From assembly GCF_001293465.1 (NCBI RefSeq), contig NZ_JSYZ01000034.1:1-54168 (forward strand): a DNA stretch of 54,168 nt, in the 5' to 3' direction. Of the stretch, positions 7,916 to 15,033 are shown one piece after another. How positions within the stretch are numbered: position 1 is the stretch's first letter; each line of letters starts with the position of its first letter. A model generated the notes under the pieces. The model saw only the letters and a list, made by a program, of their open reading frames with translations. It was not told the origin of the DNA and made no database searches. A program made the position numbers and the translations under genes. Source of the DNA: Pseudomonas asplenii (lineage in GTDB: Bacteria; Pseudomonadota; Gammaproteobacteria; Pseudomonadales; Pseudomonadaceae).

Positions 7916-8127
7916 TGTCGCGAATCCTAAAGCACCCCGACCAGGTGGCACTGGCAACGGAACACCGCGACCTGCTGCCACCTGAGACGGCCATTAGCGA
8001 TGCCTTGAGCAACATCGAGCCCCCGGCCGAGCGGATCCGCCCGTGGTCGGCCACCGAAGCCCGGCTCACGTTTCACCAGCGCCTGATGGATCAACTCGCT
8101 ATCGAACACCGGAGGAAAGCGGCATGA
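7915..8127 (+). CDS. small hypothetical protein
   Basis: 70 aa, its ATG sharing a base with the previous stop. Soluble, charged, no recognised domain; it ends RLMDQLAIEHRRKAA. Part of the same tightly packed rightward operon. Confidence 0.6.
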   Translation: MSRILKHPDQVALATEHRDLLPPETAISDALSNIEPPAERIRPWSATEARLTFHQRLMDQLAIEHRRKAA

Positions 8128-8927
8128 CGCACGCACAGGACATCACACAAGCCCAGGCCGCTTTGCTCCGCAACGAAAGCGGGATCGCCACGCCTGTAAC
8201 AGACTGCGGCTGCGAAGCAGCCAGCATTATTGCCCCTCTCAGCACCACCACCGAGGGTCTTGTACCCCACGAAAAGCTGCGCGAGGCAGCCATACCCGAA
8301 GCATCGCTGATAGCTCTGAATCGCCCGCCCGCGCAGCCTGCCAAGGGGTATACGCACCTACCCCTCTTCGCACCTACAGCACAAGAACAGTCCGTGCTCA
8401 GGGTGCCATACGAACTACTGGATCGGGCCCTTGATGCCGCAGCTGCAGTTGGCATGCAGGACGTAGCGGATGAACTGGAACGCATCCTGACGCAACACGA
8501 CCAAAGCCCCGCAGAGGCTAAGGGAATCAACGTTAATCGGTACATAGCATCCGACCAGGGCATGGAAGAGCATGAACTGGGCGAGTGGGTCACTCACGGT
8601 GCATTCGACCACGTTCGGAGCCAACTGGAGGGGCGGATCGCCGAACTGGAGATCAGCAAGCAAAACCAGCAGCCCGACTGCCTTCAGGCCTCATCGCTGC
8701 GAGAAGCAATGGAGAACACGGCGGCCAGTGGCAAGCGATGCGCACTGACGATCGACGACACGCTACTGCAGGTGAGCTACCACGGGGTCAAGTGGTATCA
8801 CGACCTGATTACCCCGGGTCAGAGCCGTCTGCGGCTGACCACCGAGGAATTCGACCAGGTCCTGACCAGGGCCCTGGGCATCGAGGCCACCCAGTGTGTC
8901 GCCAAGGCCAAGGTGGTGACCCCATGA
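8124..8927 (+). CDS. hypothetical protein upstream of methyltransferase
   Basis: 267 aa from ATG 8124 (GGAGG upstream, overlap with previous stop). The N-terminal 90 residues look disordered and Pro/Ala-rich. A middle helix block (YELLDRALDAAAAVGMQDVADELERIL) resembles a recurring segment of phage Ead/Ea22-like proteins, and a C-terminal block (YHGVKWYHDLITPG) is of unknown type. No enzyme motif seen. Confidence 0.65.
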   Translation: MTHAQDITQAQAALLRNESGIATPVTDCGCEAASIIAPLSTTTEGLVPHEKLREAAIPEASLIALNRPPAQPAKGYTHLPLFAPTAQEQSVLRVPYELLDRALDAAAAVGMQDVADELERILTQHDQSPAEAKGINVNRYIASDQGMEEHELGEWVTHGAFDHVRSQLEGRIAELEISKQNQQPDCLQASSLREAMENTAASGKRCALTIDDTLLQVSYHGVKWYHDLITPGQSRLRLTTEEFDQVLTRALGIEATQCVAKAKVVTP

Positions 8928-10753
8928 CCGCCTTCCGCAAGCACAACCTCGCCGAGGCAGTCTATTACGGGCAACTGTCCCTCAACCTCCGGCCATATTT
9001 GAACATCGACCTGTTCGCCGGCGGCGGCGGCGGCGCCTCCACAGCAATGGAGCAGGCAACAGGCGAGCACGTTGACATCGCCGTCAATCATGATGACGAC
9101 GCCGTCAGCATGCACATTACCAACCATCGCCAGGCGACCCACTACCGAGAGGACATCCGGAAAGTCCAGCCACTCGAGGCTACCAAGGGCCTCCCCGTGG
9201 GGCGCCTGCATGCAAGCCCCGAGTGCACCCACCACAGCCAAGCAGCCGGAGGCCAACCACGCAGCAAAGAAAGCCGCGCCCTCTCATGGATGGTCATCAA
9301 GTGGGTCGGCCAGACCCGCCCACTGATGCTCACAATGGAGAACGTGATGCAGATCCTCCAATGGTGTCCACTGGTCGCCAAACGCTGCACGAAAACCGGC
9401 CGAGTGATCACCCTTGACGTGGTGCCACACCCCATCACCGGGAAGCCCTTGAACCGCGTTGCCGAGCCAGGTGAGCGCGTGCCTGTCCAGCGCCAGTACC
9501 TGGTGCCCGACCCCAAGCGGAAAGGCCGGACATGGGCACGCTTCCTACACCTCCTGCGCGACCTCGGCTACGAGTACCACTATGACAAACTCGTTGCCGC
9601 CGACTTCGGTGCAGCCACCACACGGGAGCGCCTGTTCTTCATCGCCCGACGCGATGGGGTCAAGCTGAACTGGCCGGTAGCCACCCATGCCAAAGTACCA
9701 GGCCCTGGCCAGCTACCGTGGCAACCGATCGCGAGTTGCATCGACTGGAGCCTGCCCTGCCCGTCCATCTTCCTCGACGCTGCAGAAGGCAAAGCCGCCA
9801 AGGTACGGCGCCCGCTGAAACCCAAGACCATGGAGCGGGTACGCAAAGGCATTCGTCGCTACCTGCTGGATCACCCGAACCCTTTTATCGTCAGCGTCAA
9901 CCACGGCGGCAGCGACTTCAGAGGGCAATCAACGATAACACCTGCCGCGACAATCACGGGCGGTCACGGCTTCGCACTGGCGCAACCAGTCGTCGCCCCC
10001 TTCATCACCGAGCATGCCAACTCCAGCAATCAACGAAACATGCCGGCGGACGAGCCGGGCCGGACGATCTGTAGCGAGGTGAAAGGCGGACATTTTGCCG
10101 TTGTGGCTGCAACCATGGTGAGTGCCGGCGGCGTCGAGCATGCCGAGAACCAGACCGTTGCCTACATTGCCCAGCATAATGGGGGTTACAACCAAACAGC
10201 CGGCCGGCACCCAACCGAGCCATCGACTGCACTGACTACGACCGGCAGCCAGCAGAACGTCGTCACCGCGAGCCTAGTAACCCTGCGAAACAACAGCGTC
10301 GGCGAAGATCTGCGCGACCAAGCCCCAGCAATCACTGCCGGCGGAACGCACTTAGCGGTCGTGGAGTGCACCTTGTCTCCAGAGCACCAGGTGGGAGCCG
10401 AACGTGTGGCAGCGTTCCTGATGGGCTACTACGGCAGCGACAACACCTACGACGCCCGGGATCCGGCAGCCACCATCACCACCAGGGACCGTCTGGCTCT
10501 GGTGACAGTGACCATCAAAGGCAACCCGTACGTGATCGTCGACATCGGCATGCGGATGCTGACACCGCGCGAACTGTACCTGATCCAGGGCTTCCCGCCT
10601 GACTATCAGATCGACTTCGGGCACGACGGCCGGCGGTTCTCCAACAAGGCCAAAGTCAGGATGTGCGGCAACTCGGTATCACCGATGCCCTATCGAGCGC
10701 TACTCGAGGCTAACCCACTATTCCCCGAAGCAGAAATGCGGGAGGCAGCATGA
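8924..10753 (+). CDS. phage C5 cytosine DNA methyltransferase
   Basis: 609 aa. Motif I is NIDLFAGGGGGAS (about 27-39). Catalytic motif IV is ASPECTHHSQA with C101. Motif VI is TMENVMQ (E139-N140-V141). Motifs IX and X are MLTPRELYLIQGFP and GNSVSPMPY near the C-terminus. The product should methylate cytosine C5 in DNA. The region at roughly 325-540, where target recognition is expected, shows five imperfect copies of a unit like ATIT-GG-HLAVV, an unusual repeated layout. No endonuclease is next to it, so it is probably a solitary phage enzyme protecting DNA from host restriction. Confidence 0.92.
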   Translation: MTAFRKHNLAEAVYYGQLSLNLRPYLNIDLFAGGGGGASTAMEQATGEHVDIAVNHDDDAVSMHITNHRQATHYREDIRKVQPLEATKGLPVGRLHASPECTHHSQAAGGQPRSKESRALSWMVIKWVGQTRPLMLTMENVMQILQWCPLVAKRCTKTGRVITLDVVPHPITGKPLNRVAEPGERVPVQRQYLVPDPKRKGRTWARFLHLLRDLGYEYHYDKLVAADFGAATTRERLFFIARRDGVKLNWPVATHAKVPGPGQLPWQPIASCIDWSLPCPSIFLDAAEGKAAKVRRPLKPKTMERVRKGIRRYLLDHPNPFIVSVNHGGSDFRGQSTITPAATITGGHGFALAQPVVAPFITEHANSSNQRNMPADEPGRTICSEVKGGHFAVVAATMVSAGGVEHAENQTVAYIAQHNGGYNQTAGRHPTEPSTALTTTGSQQNVVTASLVTLRNNSVGEDLRDQAPAITAGGTHLAVVECTLSPEHQVGAERVAAFLMGYYGSDNTYDARDPAATITTRDRLALVTVTIKGNPYVIVDIGMRMLTPRELYLIQGFPPDYQIDFGHDGRRFSNKAKVRMCGNSVSPMPYRALLEANPLFPEAEMREAA

Positions 10754-11025
10754 ACACGGCCTTCATACTAATGGCCCAGTACGACGGCCAAGCCATCATT
10801 CCTTTGGAGCGGATCTGCAAGGATTACTTCACTCACCTCACGCCAGACATGTTTCAGCGGAAGGTAATGAACGGACAAATCAAAATACCAATTACGCGGC
10901 TAGAGCCAAGCCAGAAAAGTGCTAGGGGCGTTCATCTCTCAGACCTGGCTCAATATCTAGATCAACAACGGGAAGCCGCTCGCAAAGAGTGCGCACAGTT
11001 AAACAACTTCCTCCGAGCAAGCTAA
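10750..11025 (+). CDS. PrtN-like (pyocin activator family) protein, copy 2
   Basis: 91 aa. MNTAFILMAQYDGQAIIPLE, then YFTHLTPDMFQRKVMNGQI and EPSQKSARGVHLSDLAQYLD are the conserved stretches of the PrtN family. This is the closer match of the two copies here. In P. aeruginosa PrtN activates pyocin transcription. It is the last rightward gene of prophage A, overlapping the methyltransferase start-side and meeting the integrase tail-to-tail with a 4-bp overlap. Confidence 0.88.
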   Translation: MNTAFILMAQYDGQAIIPLERICKDYFTHLTPDMFQRKVMNGQIKIPITRLEPSQKSARGVHLSDLAQYLDQQREAARKECAQLNNFLRAS

Positions 11026-12146
11026 CTATGTACCCGGGCGCCAAGAGCTACTGGCGCTCGGACTATCTGCTCCAACCACTTCCAACCGATGTATCGGTCC
11101 CCACGACCACGCAAATGGGTATAACGTCGCAACGAGTTCCAATCCCGATGGCCAGACACACTTGAAACCCTCGGAATATCCCAGTCCATTTCAAACAGTC
11201 GGCTCACCCCTTCATGACGCAAATCATGAAAGTGCAGATCCCCGATTCCAACCATCTTGCATGCCTTGGACCAAGCAGTGCCGATTGAGTCCGTATTGTA
11301 GGGGAAGATCTCGGGGCACTCTCGCGGCATGCTCTGCACAATCTGCCAGGCCTCGTCCGGAAGATGGCACCAGACATCATTTCCGATCTTCTGCCCGGGG
11401 TTCTTCATGTCCCGCACTTTTACCGCCTGCCGGTGTTCGTCCAGATCATCCCAGACTATGCGAGTGATCTCGTCCATACGCCGAGTAGAGAAGATCGCAA
11501 ACGCCATGACCTTGGGCATGTGAATCGCGGTAGGTCGGCGCTTTAATACATCGAAGAAGTGCTCCAGCACCTTGTTAAGCTCATCTAGCGTAGGGCGCCG
11601 ATCTCGCTCGCGGCTCCTCATGTTGTAGCCGAACCGCTTCAGCACGAGACGAGCATCAGGCATCGCCTGCGGATCGATCTCATACCCCCAAGCAGCCCGA
11701 GCCAGGGACAATACCGAGCCCAGGTGAGCCATGTCATTGCCAGCTGTCTGAGGCTTGACCGAGCCGCCCTCGGGTCCCATGCGCCATAGCGCATAATCCA
11801 CCAGTACTTGCTGTGTGATGCCGGAGTCGACCTGCTCACCCAGGTAGCTGTTCTTGATGGCGTTGAGCGTCCTCTGCTTGGTCTCTCCCAGCGGCCGAGC
11901 TTTCTCAGCCTCGATCAGATAGCGGTCGATCATCTGCTTGACCGTGTGACCCGTGCGGCTGGCCCGCTCGATTGCACCTGGCTCCGCCAACTCGGTTTCC
12001 CGTCGTTTTGCCCAGGCCTGAGCAGCCTGTTTGCGGGCGAAGGTTTGGCTCTCTTGGTAGACTGTAACCTTGTCGCGATTGATGCGGATCTGGACGAGGT
12101 AGCTCAGGGTACCGTCGGCCTTTTTGCGTGTTCTGATTGTTGCCAT
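11022..12146 (-). CDS. int: tyrosine integrase (prophage A)
   Basis: 374 aa, from ATG 12146 (MATIRTRKKADGTLSYLVQI); the longer open frame upstream is hydrophobic and unlike an integrase. The N-terminal arm-binding region is followed by a core-binding domain and the catalytic domain, with the Arg in FSTRRMDEI, the HDLRHEG box and the SGHRDWNSLRRYTHL end carrying the nucleophile Tyr. It should catalyse integration and excision of prophage A, with its attachment site just to the right (12147-12540). Confidence 0.92.
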   Translation of the reverse strand: MATIRTRKKADGTLSYLVQIRINRDKVTVYQESQTFARKQAAQAWAKRRETELAEPGAIERASRTGHTVKQMIDRYLIEAEKARPLGETKQRTLNAIKNSYLGEQVDSGITQQVLVDYALWRMGPEGGSVKPQTAGNDMAHLGSVLSLARAAWGYEIDPQAMPDARLVLKRFGYNMRSRERDRRPTLDELNKVLEHFFDVLKRRPTAIHMPKVMAFAIFSTRRMDEITRIVWDDLDEHRQAVKVRDMKNPGQKIGNDVWCHLPDEAWQIVQSMPRECPEIFPYNTDSIGTAWSKACKMVGIGDLHFHDLRHEGVSRLFEMDWDIPRVSSVSGHRDWNSLRRYTHLRGRGDRYIGWKWLEQIVRAPVALGARVHS

Positions 12147-12540
12147 GTTTGAATTGGTACACGTCCGTTGTCGATTGGTACATTGTACCAACCACTTGGT
12201 AAAAATGCCCCAAAACCCCCAAAAATCGGTAAGAAACACGTTGAACGAAAACACCGCAAAACCAAGCTCAAAGCCACATAACACAAGGCCTGAGCCCTCT
12301 CGCCGCTTCAGCGTTGCACCGATGATGGATCGGTTAGATAAAGTCAGAAAGTCTATATTTTTCAATAGCTTGATGACGCTTTAACTTTTGCTGTAGCAAA
12401 AATTAAGCAAATAGGTGGGAAAATTCTGACAGCACAGAGAATGGGCGTCCTACCTACTCTTCCCTCGGCGTCCTGCCGAACGAACACAATCCCTCATAGC
12501 ACCTCGTCGGCTGGCACTCGCAGAATCGAAAGTCATCAAA
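12147..12540. other. prophage junction; attachment site expected here
   Basis: No gene is convincing in these 394 bases. Next to int, TTGGTAC recurs (about 12154-12187) with the dyad GGTACATTGTACC, likely integrase arm sites or autoregulatory sites. Further right there is only low-complexity AT-rich DNA and no tRNA gene. The right end of prophage A and the left end of prophage B must both fall here. The core cannot be fixed because the partner ends are outside the window. Confidence 0.4.
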
Positions 12541-12560
12541 TACTGTATGCGCATCCAGTA
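12541..12560 (+). promoter_or_regulatory. LexA (SOS) box
   Basis: TACTGTATGCGCATCCAGTA is a near-perfect 20-bp LexA operator with outer arms TACTG/CAGTA and the required CTG-N10-CAG core. It ends 16 bp before the ATG of the following gene, so it should place this gene under SOS control. Confidence 0.85.
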
Positions 12561-12576
12561 AAAAGATGGCACCCCC

Positions 12577-12912
12577 ATGACCGATACGCTAGAGGAAGAC
12601 CTCGACTTCCTGGGTCTCCCCTCGCCCACAGAAATATGGAAGCAGCAAGCGGCCTTGCTTGAGCACGAAATCGCCGAGCTCAACACGCAACTGCGTGCCG
12701 CCCGCGAATCGATCTTCAAGCTGACACAGATGCTTCAGCAGGTAACCCAGGATCGCGAGAGCGCGCTTGCACGCCTGCGGGCCCAGGCGGCAATCGCCAC
12801 AGAGTCACGGAATAAGGCAATCGACCTTGAGCATCGCTGCAAGTACCTGGAGCGGACGAACGAGGACCTGCGTCGGCAGATCCCCGTCGGACCAGCGCGC
12901 AACCTGCGCTGA
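12577..12912 (+). CDS. SOS-controlled coiled-coil protein
   Basis: 111 aa, one long predicted coiled coil (about 20-100: KQQAALLEHEIAELNTQL and RNKAIDLEHRCKYLERTNED). No recognised family. It stands alone on the plus strand, directly behind a LexA box, and converges on the Rz-like gene with the two stop codons directly abutting (TGATCA), so it belongs to prophage B. This position suits an induction-linked accessory gene; the ribosome site is weak. Confidence 0.75.
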   Translation: MTDTLEEDLDFLGLPSPTEIWKQQAALLEHEIAELNTQLRAARESIFKLTQMLQQVTQDRESALARLRAQAAIATESRNKAIDLEHRCKYLERTNEDLRRQIPVGPARNLR

Positions 12913-13425
12913 TCAGTTGCCCAACGCCCGATACGCAGCCTCGCAGCTCACGCCCCGGGCTCTGGCCTGGTCAGCAGTTGCTGCCAGCTTTCCCGCTGCT
13001 TCGTCAGCCAGCTTGAGCACGTCGGCAAGCACTCTTGCGGTGTGGGCAGCTGCCTTGCCTGCGGCGGCAGTGCAGGAATTGCCGCGGGCTTCACTGGCTG
13101 CGAGTCGGTCGGCAAGGCCGTCGGCGACATCGCGCAGCCGGCCAGACTCACGATTAGCAGCAGTGACAGCAGCATTTGCCGTGTCGACCAGGACCTGACC
13201 ATTTTCCACCACCTTATTAATAGAAGCCTGGCGCGCCTGTTCCTTGGCTCGCTCGGTGCTCTCGTTGAGTTCCTTTGCCGCCAGATCGGCGGCGTCCCGG
13301 CTGTTCCAGCGGGCCTGCCAGCGCTCATCGGCCACGCTGCCACCGAAGTGATAGGCGCCGAACAGCGCGCCGGCCACGAGCAGCAGAACAGCAAGGTAGG
13401 GGGCAATCCGCTCGACCAGATTCAT
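12913..13425 (-). CDS. Rz-like inner-membrane spanin (DUF2514 type)
   Basis: 170 aa. An N-terminal membrane helix (about residues 8-28, YLAVLLLVAGALFGAYHFG) is followed by a long Ala/Glu/Arg-rich periplasmic coiled coil. This is the layout of Rz-type i-spanins, and the sequence matches the DUF2514 group that takes the Rz position in Pseudomonas prophages. It overlaps the endolysin by 4 bases and carries a second lysis gene inside it in another frame. Confidence 0.82.
   Translation of the reverse strand: MNLVERIAPYLAVLLLVAGALFGAYHFGGSVADERWQARWNSRDAADLAAKELNESTERAKEQARQASINKVVENGQVLVDTANAAVTAANRESGRLRDVADGLADRLAASEARGNSCTAAAGKAAAHTARVLADVLKLADEAAGKLAATADQARARGVSCEAAYRALGN
12948..13175 (-). 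CDS. Rz1-like outer-membrane spanin lipoprotein, nested in Rz
   Basis: 75 aa read in another frame entirely inside the Rz-like gene. It begins MLLSLLLIVSLAGCAMSPT: a lipoprotein signal with lipobox SLAGC, followed by a Pro-rich stretch (PVKPAAIPALPPQARQLPTP), the hallmark of Rz1. An upstream in-frame ATG at 13202 could also be used. Nested Rz1 genes are known from lambda and relatives; together the pair would disrupt the outer membrane at lysis. Confidence 0.78.
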   Translation of the reverse strand: MLLSLLLIVSLAGCAMSPTALPTDSQPVKPAAIPALPPQARQLPTPQECLPTCSSWLTKQRESWQQLLTRPEPGA

Positions 13426-13961
13426 GGCAGCACCTTCAGCGCCAGGTCATACAGCGCTTGGCGATCGGCGGCGCCATTCTGACCGCCATTGATCCTGCTG
13501 GTGATCTTCGTGAACTGCCCGGCATCGGCCAGGGTGTTCAGTCCCTTGCTCGACCAGAACCATGCCGCCGACATGCAGGCATTCGCCGGCTGCTCCAACA
13601 ATTCAGGCTGGGCGATCAGATCCAGGGCCAGGGCTTCACCGCATGCGGCATAGTTCGCTCGGCCAGTGATCTGAATCAGTCCCCGGCCGCGGTATTTCGA
13701 ACCGTCTCCCGGCTGCGTGTTGCCCAGGTCCTGGCGCCCCTCATACCCAAGCTGAACGGCAGTCGGACCCCATATCTCGCGGACCCAGCGCAACTGGCCG
13801 GACTCGTGCCCGATCTGTGCGATGAATGCGGCGACCCGCAGGCGCCCGACTATTCCGTACTTGCCCATTGCTGTGTTGAGCGCAGGAACAAAAACGCCGG
13901 CTTTGGCGCCGGCGTTGGGGAGGATCTGCAAGAGCTGTTGTTGTGTGATCGGCATTGTCAC
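13422..13961 (-). CDS. endolysin, glycoside hydrolase family 19 (chitinase-like)
   Basis: 179 aa. FIAQIGHESGQLRWVREIW carries the catalytic Glu of GH19, followed by KYRGRGLIQITGRANYAACG and AAWFWSSKGLNTLAD, all conserved in phage GH19 lysozymes. It has no signal peptide, so export to the peptidoglycan should need a holin. It is followed by the spanin pair and preceded by tail fibre genes. Confidence 0.92.
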   Translation of the reverse strand: MTMPITQQQLLQILPNAGAKAGVFVPALNTAMGKYGIVGRLRVAAFIAQIGHESGQLRWVREIWGPTAVQLGYEGRQDLGNTQPGDGSKYRGRGLIQITGRANYAACGEALALDLIAQPELLEQPANACMSAAWFWSSKGLNTLADAGQFTKITSRINGGQNGAADRQALYDLALKVLP

Positions 13962-14674
13962 CTCCCGATTACGAACAGTTGAACAACATCGCCGGCGACA
14001 GCATCCTCGAACGGTCCGGCTGACAGCAGCAGAGTCCCTCGGGAGCGCCGGCCAGTAACCGTCACACTGGTCTTCGTCGGATTTCCAGGAACAGCGGTGA
14101 ATGACTGCTGCCCGACGAATCGAGTGAATGGGATTACGATTGGCGCCGTTGCGTATGTCTTGGCGAACGTCGCGGTTCCAGTGCCGCCGGCACCAAGCGT
14201 GACGCTCACGACCTCGAACTGGGTCGGGGCAGGGAGTGCTGCCAAGGCGTTATCAACTGCAGTCTTGGATTGTCCAGCGGCATTCGCGGACTGGAGGGCC
14301 TGCTGTGCGTAGTCGTGTGCCGAAAGAACTTCAGCGGCCATGACGTCGGCGATACTGCCGAGAGTTGCCTCTGCGTCATTCAGCCTGGCGGCCACTTGCC
14401 CCGGTAGCGTCGACGGATCAAGCTCAAGCAGTGTGTCCGAGTTCTTCAGCTTGCCTTCGTGATACACGACGTTGAATGGGGGGTCCGGGTATTTTTGCCA
14501 TACAAATGTGCCGTCCGCCTGAACAATCCAAGCTCCGAATCTGTCAGGCCCAGTAGTCGGAGGCCATCCCGCCACCTCTACCTGACCTTCCGGAGGAACA
14601 TAGTCCTCCTCGTAGTATGAGCAATAAAAATTCGCGGTCCCGACCGTTCCGAAACACCTATATATCAGACTCAT
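13958..14674 (-). CDS. tail-associated protein of unknown role
   Basis: 238 aa, overlapping genes on both sides (ATGA). The N-terminal part has WPPTTGPDRFGAWIVQADG and a fibre-assembly-like DGTFVWQKYP; a central Ala-rich helix follows; the C-terminal 90 residues look like a beta-rich H-type lectin-like domain (GTATFAKTYATAPIVIPFTR). By position it may be a second fibre or receptor-binding tip. No family recognised with certainty. Confidence 0.6.
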   Translation of the reverse strand: MSLIYRCFGTVGTANFYCSYYEEDYVPPEGQVEVAGWPPTTGPDRFGAWIVQADGTFVWQKYPDPPFNVVYHEGKLKNSDTLLELDPSTLPGQVAARLNDAEATLGSIADVMAAEVLSAHDYAQQALQSANAAGQSKTAVDNALAALPAPTQFEVVSVTLGAGGTGTATFAKTYATAPIVIPFTRFVGQQSFTAVPGNPTKTSVTVTGRRSRGTLLLSAGPFEDAVAGDVVQLFVIGR

Positions 14675-15033
14675 TTCTCACCGCCTGGCGCTTCAGGCCA
14701 CTCAACCGCAGATGGAAAACCTTCCTGCTCGGTAACTCGGTTCACGCTAACCCTGTACTGCTTCCAAAGCTTCAGTTCTGACTTTTCAGATTCAGTCGCA
14801 TCACCCAAGTCAACGGCGTCCTGTAGCGGCGCGATTCGCAATGAAGCGATACCCAGGCGCGCATCACGCTCTGAAAGAACTCCGGCAGCGGTTGGTGGCG
14901 GAGAAATGATCGTTGGAACTTCGTCGCAATACACTTCGTCTTCGGTCAAGCCGGCCGGAAACTCTTCAGACCGCTTCTCCGGACCCGCTACGGCTCGATA
15001 ACTTGAACGATCAATTTTCAGTGCGTAACTCAT
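14671..15033 (-). CDS. tail fibre assembly chaperone-like protein
   Basis: 120 aa from ATG 15033, overlapping the fibre stop (ATGA). Starts MSYALKIDRSSYRAV and ends in the block SELKLWKQYRVSVNRV followed by a Trp/Pro-rich tail (EWPEAPGGEK), which is the usual C-terminus of phage tail fibre assembly (Tfa-like) proteins. Its location directly behind the fibre gene agrees. Confidence 0.78.
   Translation of the reverse strand: MSYALKIDRSSYRAVAGPEKRSEEFPAGLTEDEVYCDEVPTIISPPPTAAGVLSERDARLGIASLRIAPLQDAVDLGDATESEKSELKLWKQYRVSVNRVTEQEGFPSAVEWPEAPGGEK

Noticed and set aside
12147..12365. 73-residue N-terminal extension of the integrase frame
   Set aside because: Hydrophobic, unlike integrases, without ribosome site; MATIRTRKKADG at 12146 is the usual start type.
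12366..12540. tRNA gene as prophage attachment site
   Set aside because: No cloverleaf or TTCGAATC-type T-loop could be found on either strand by eye.
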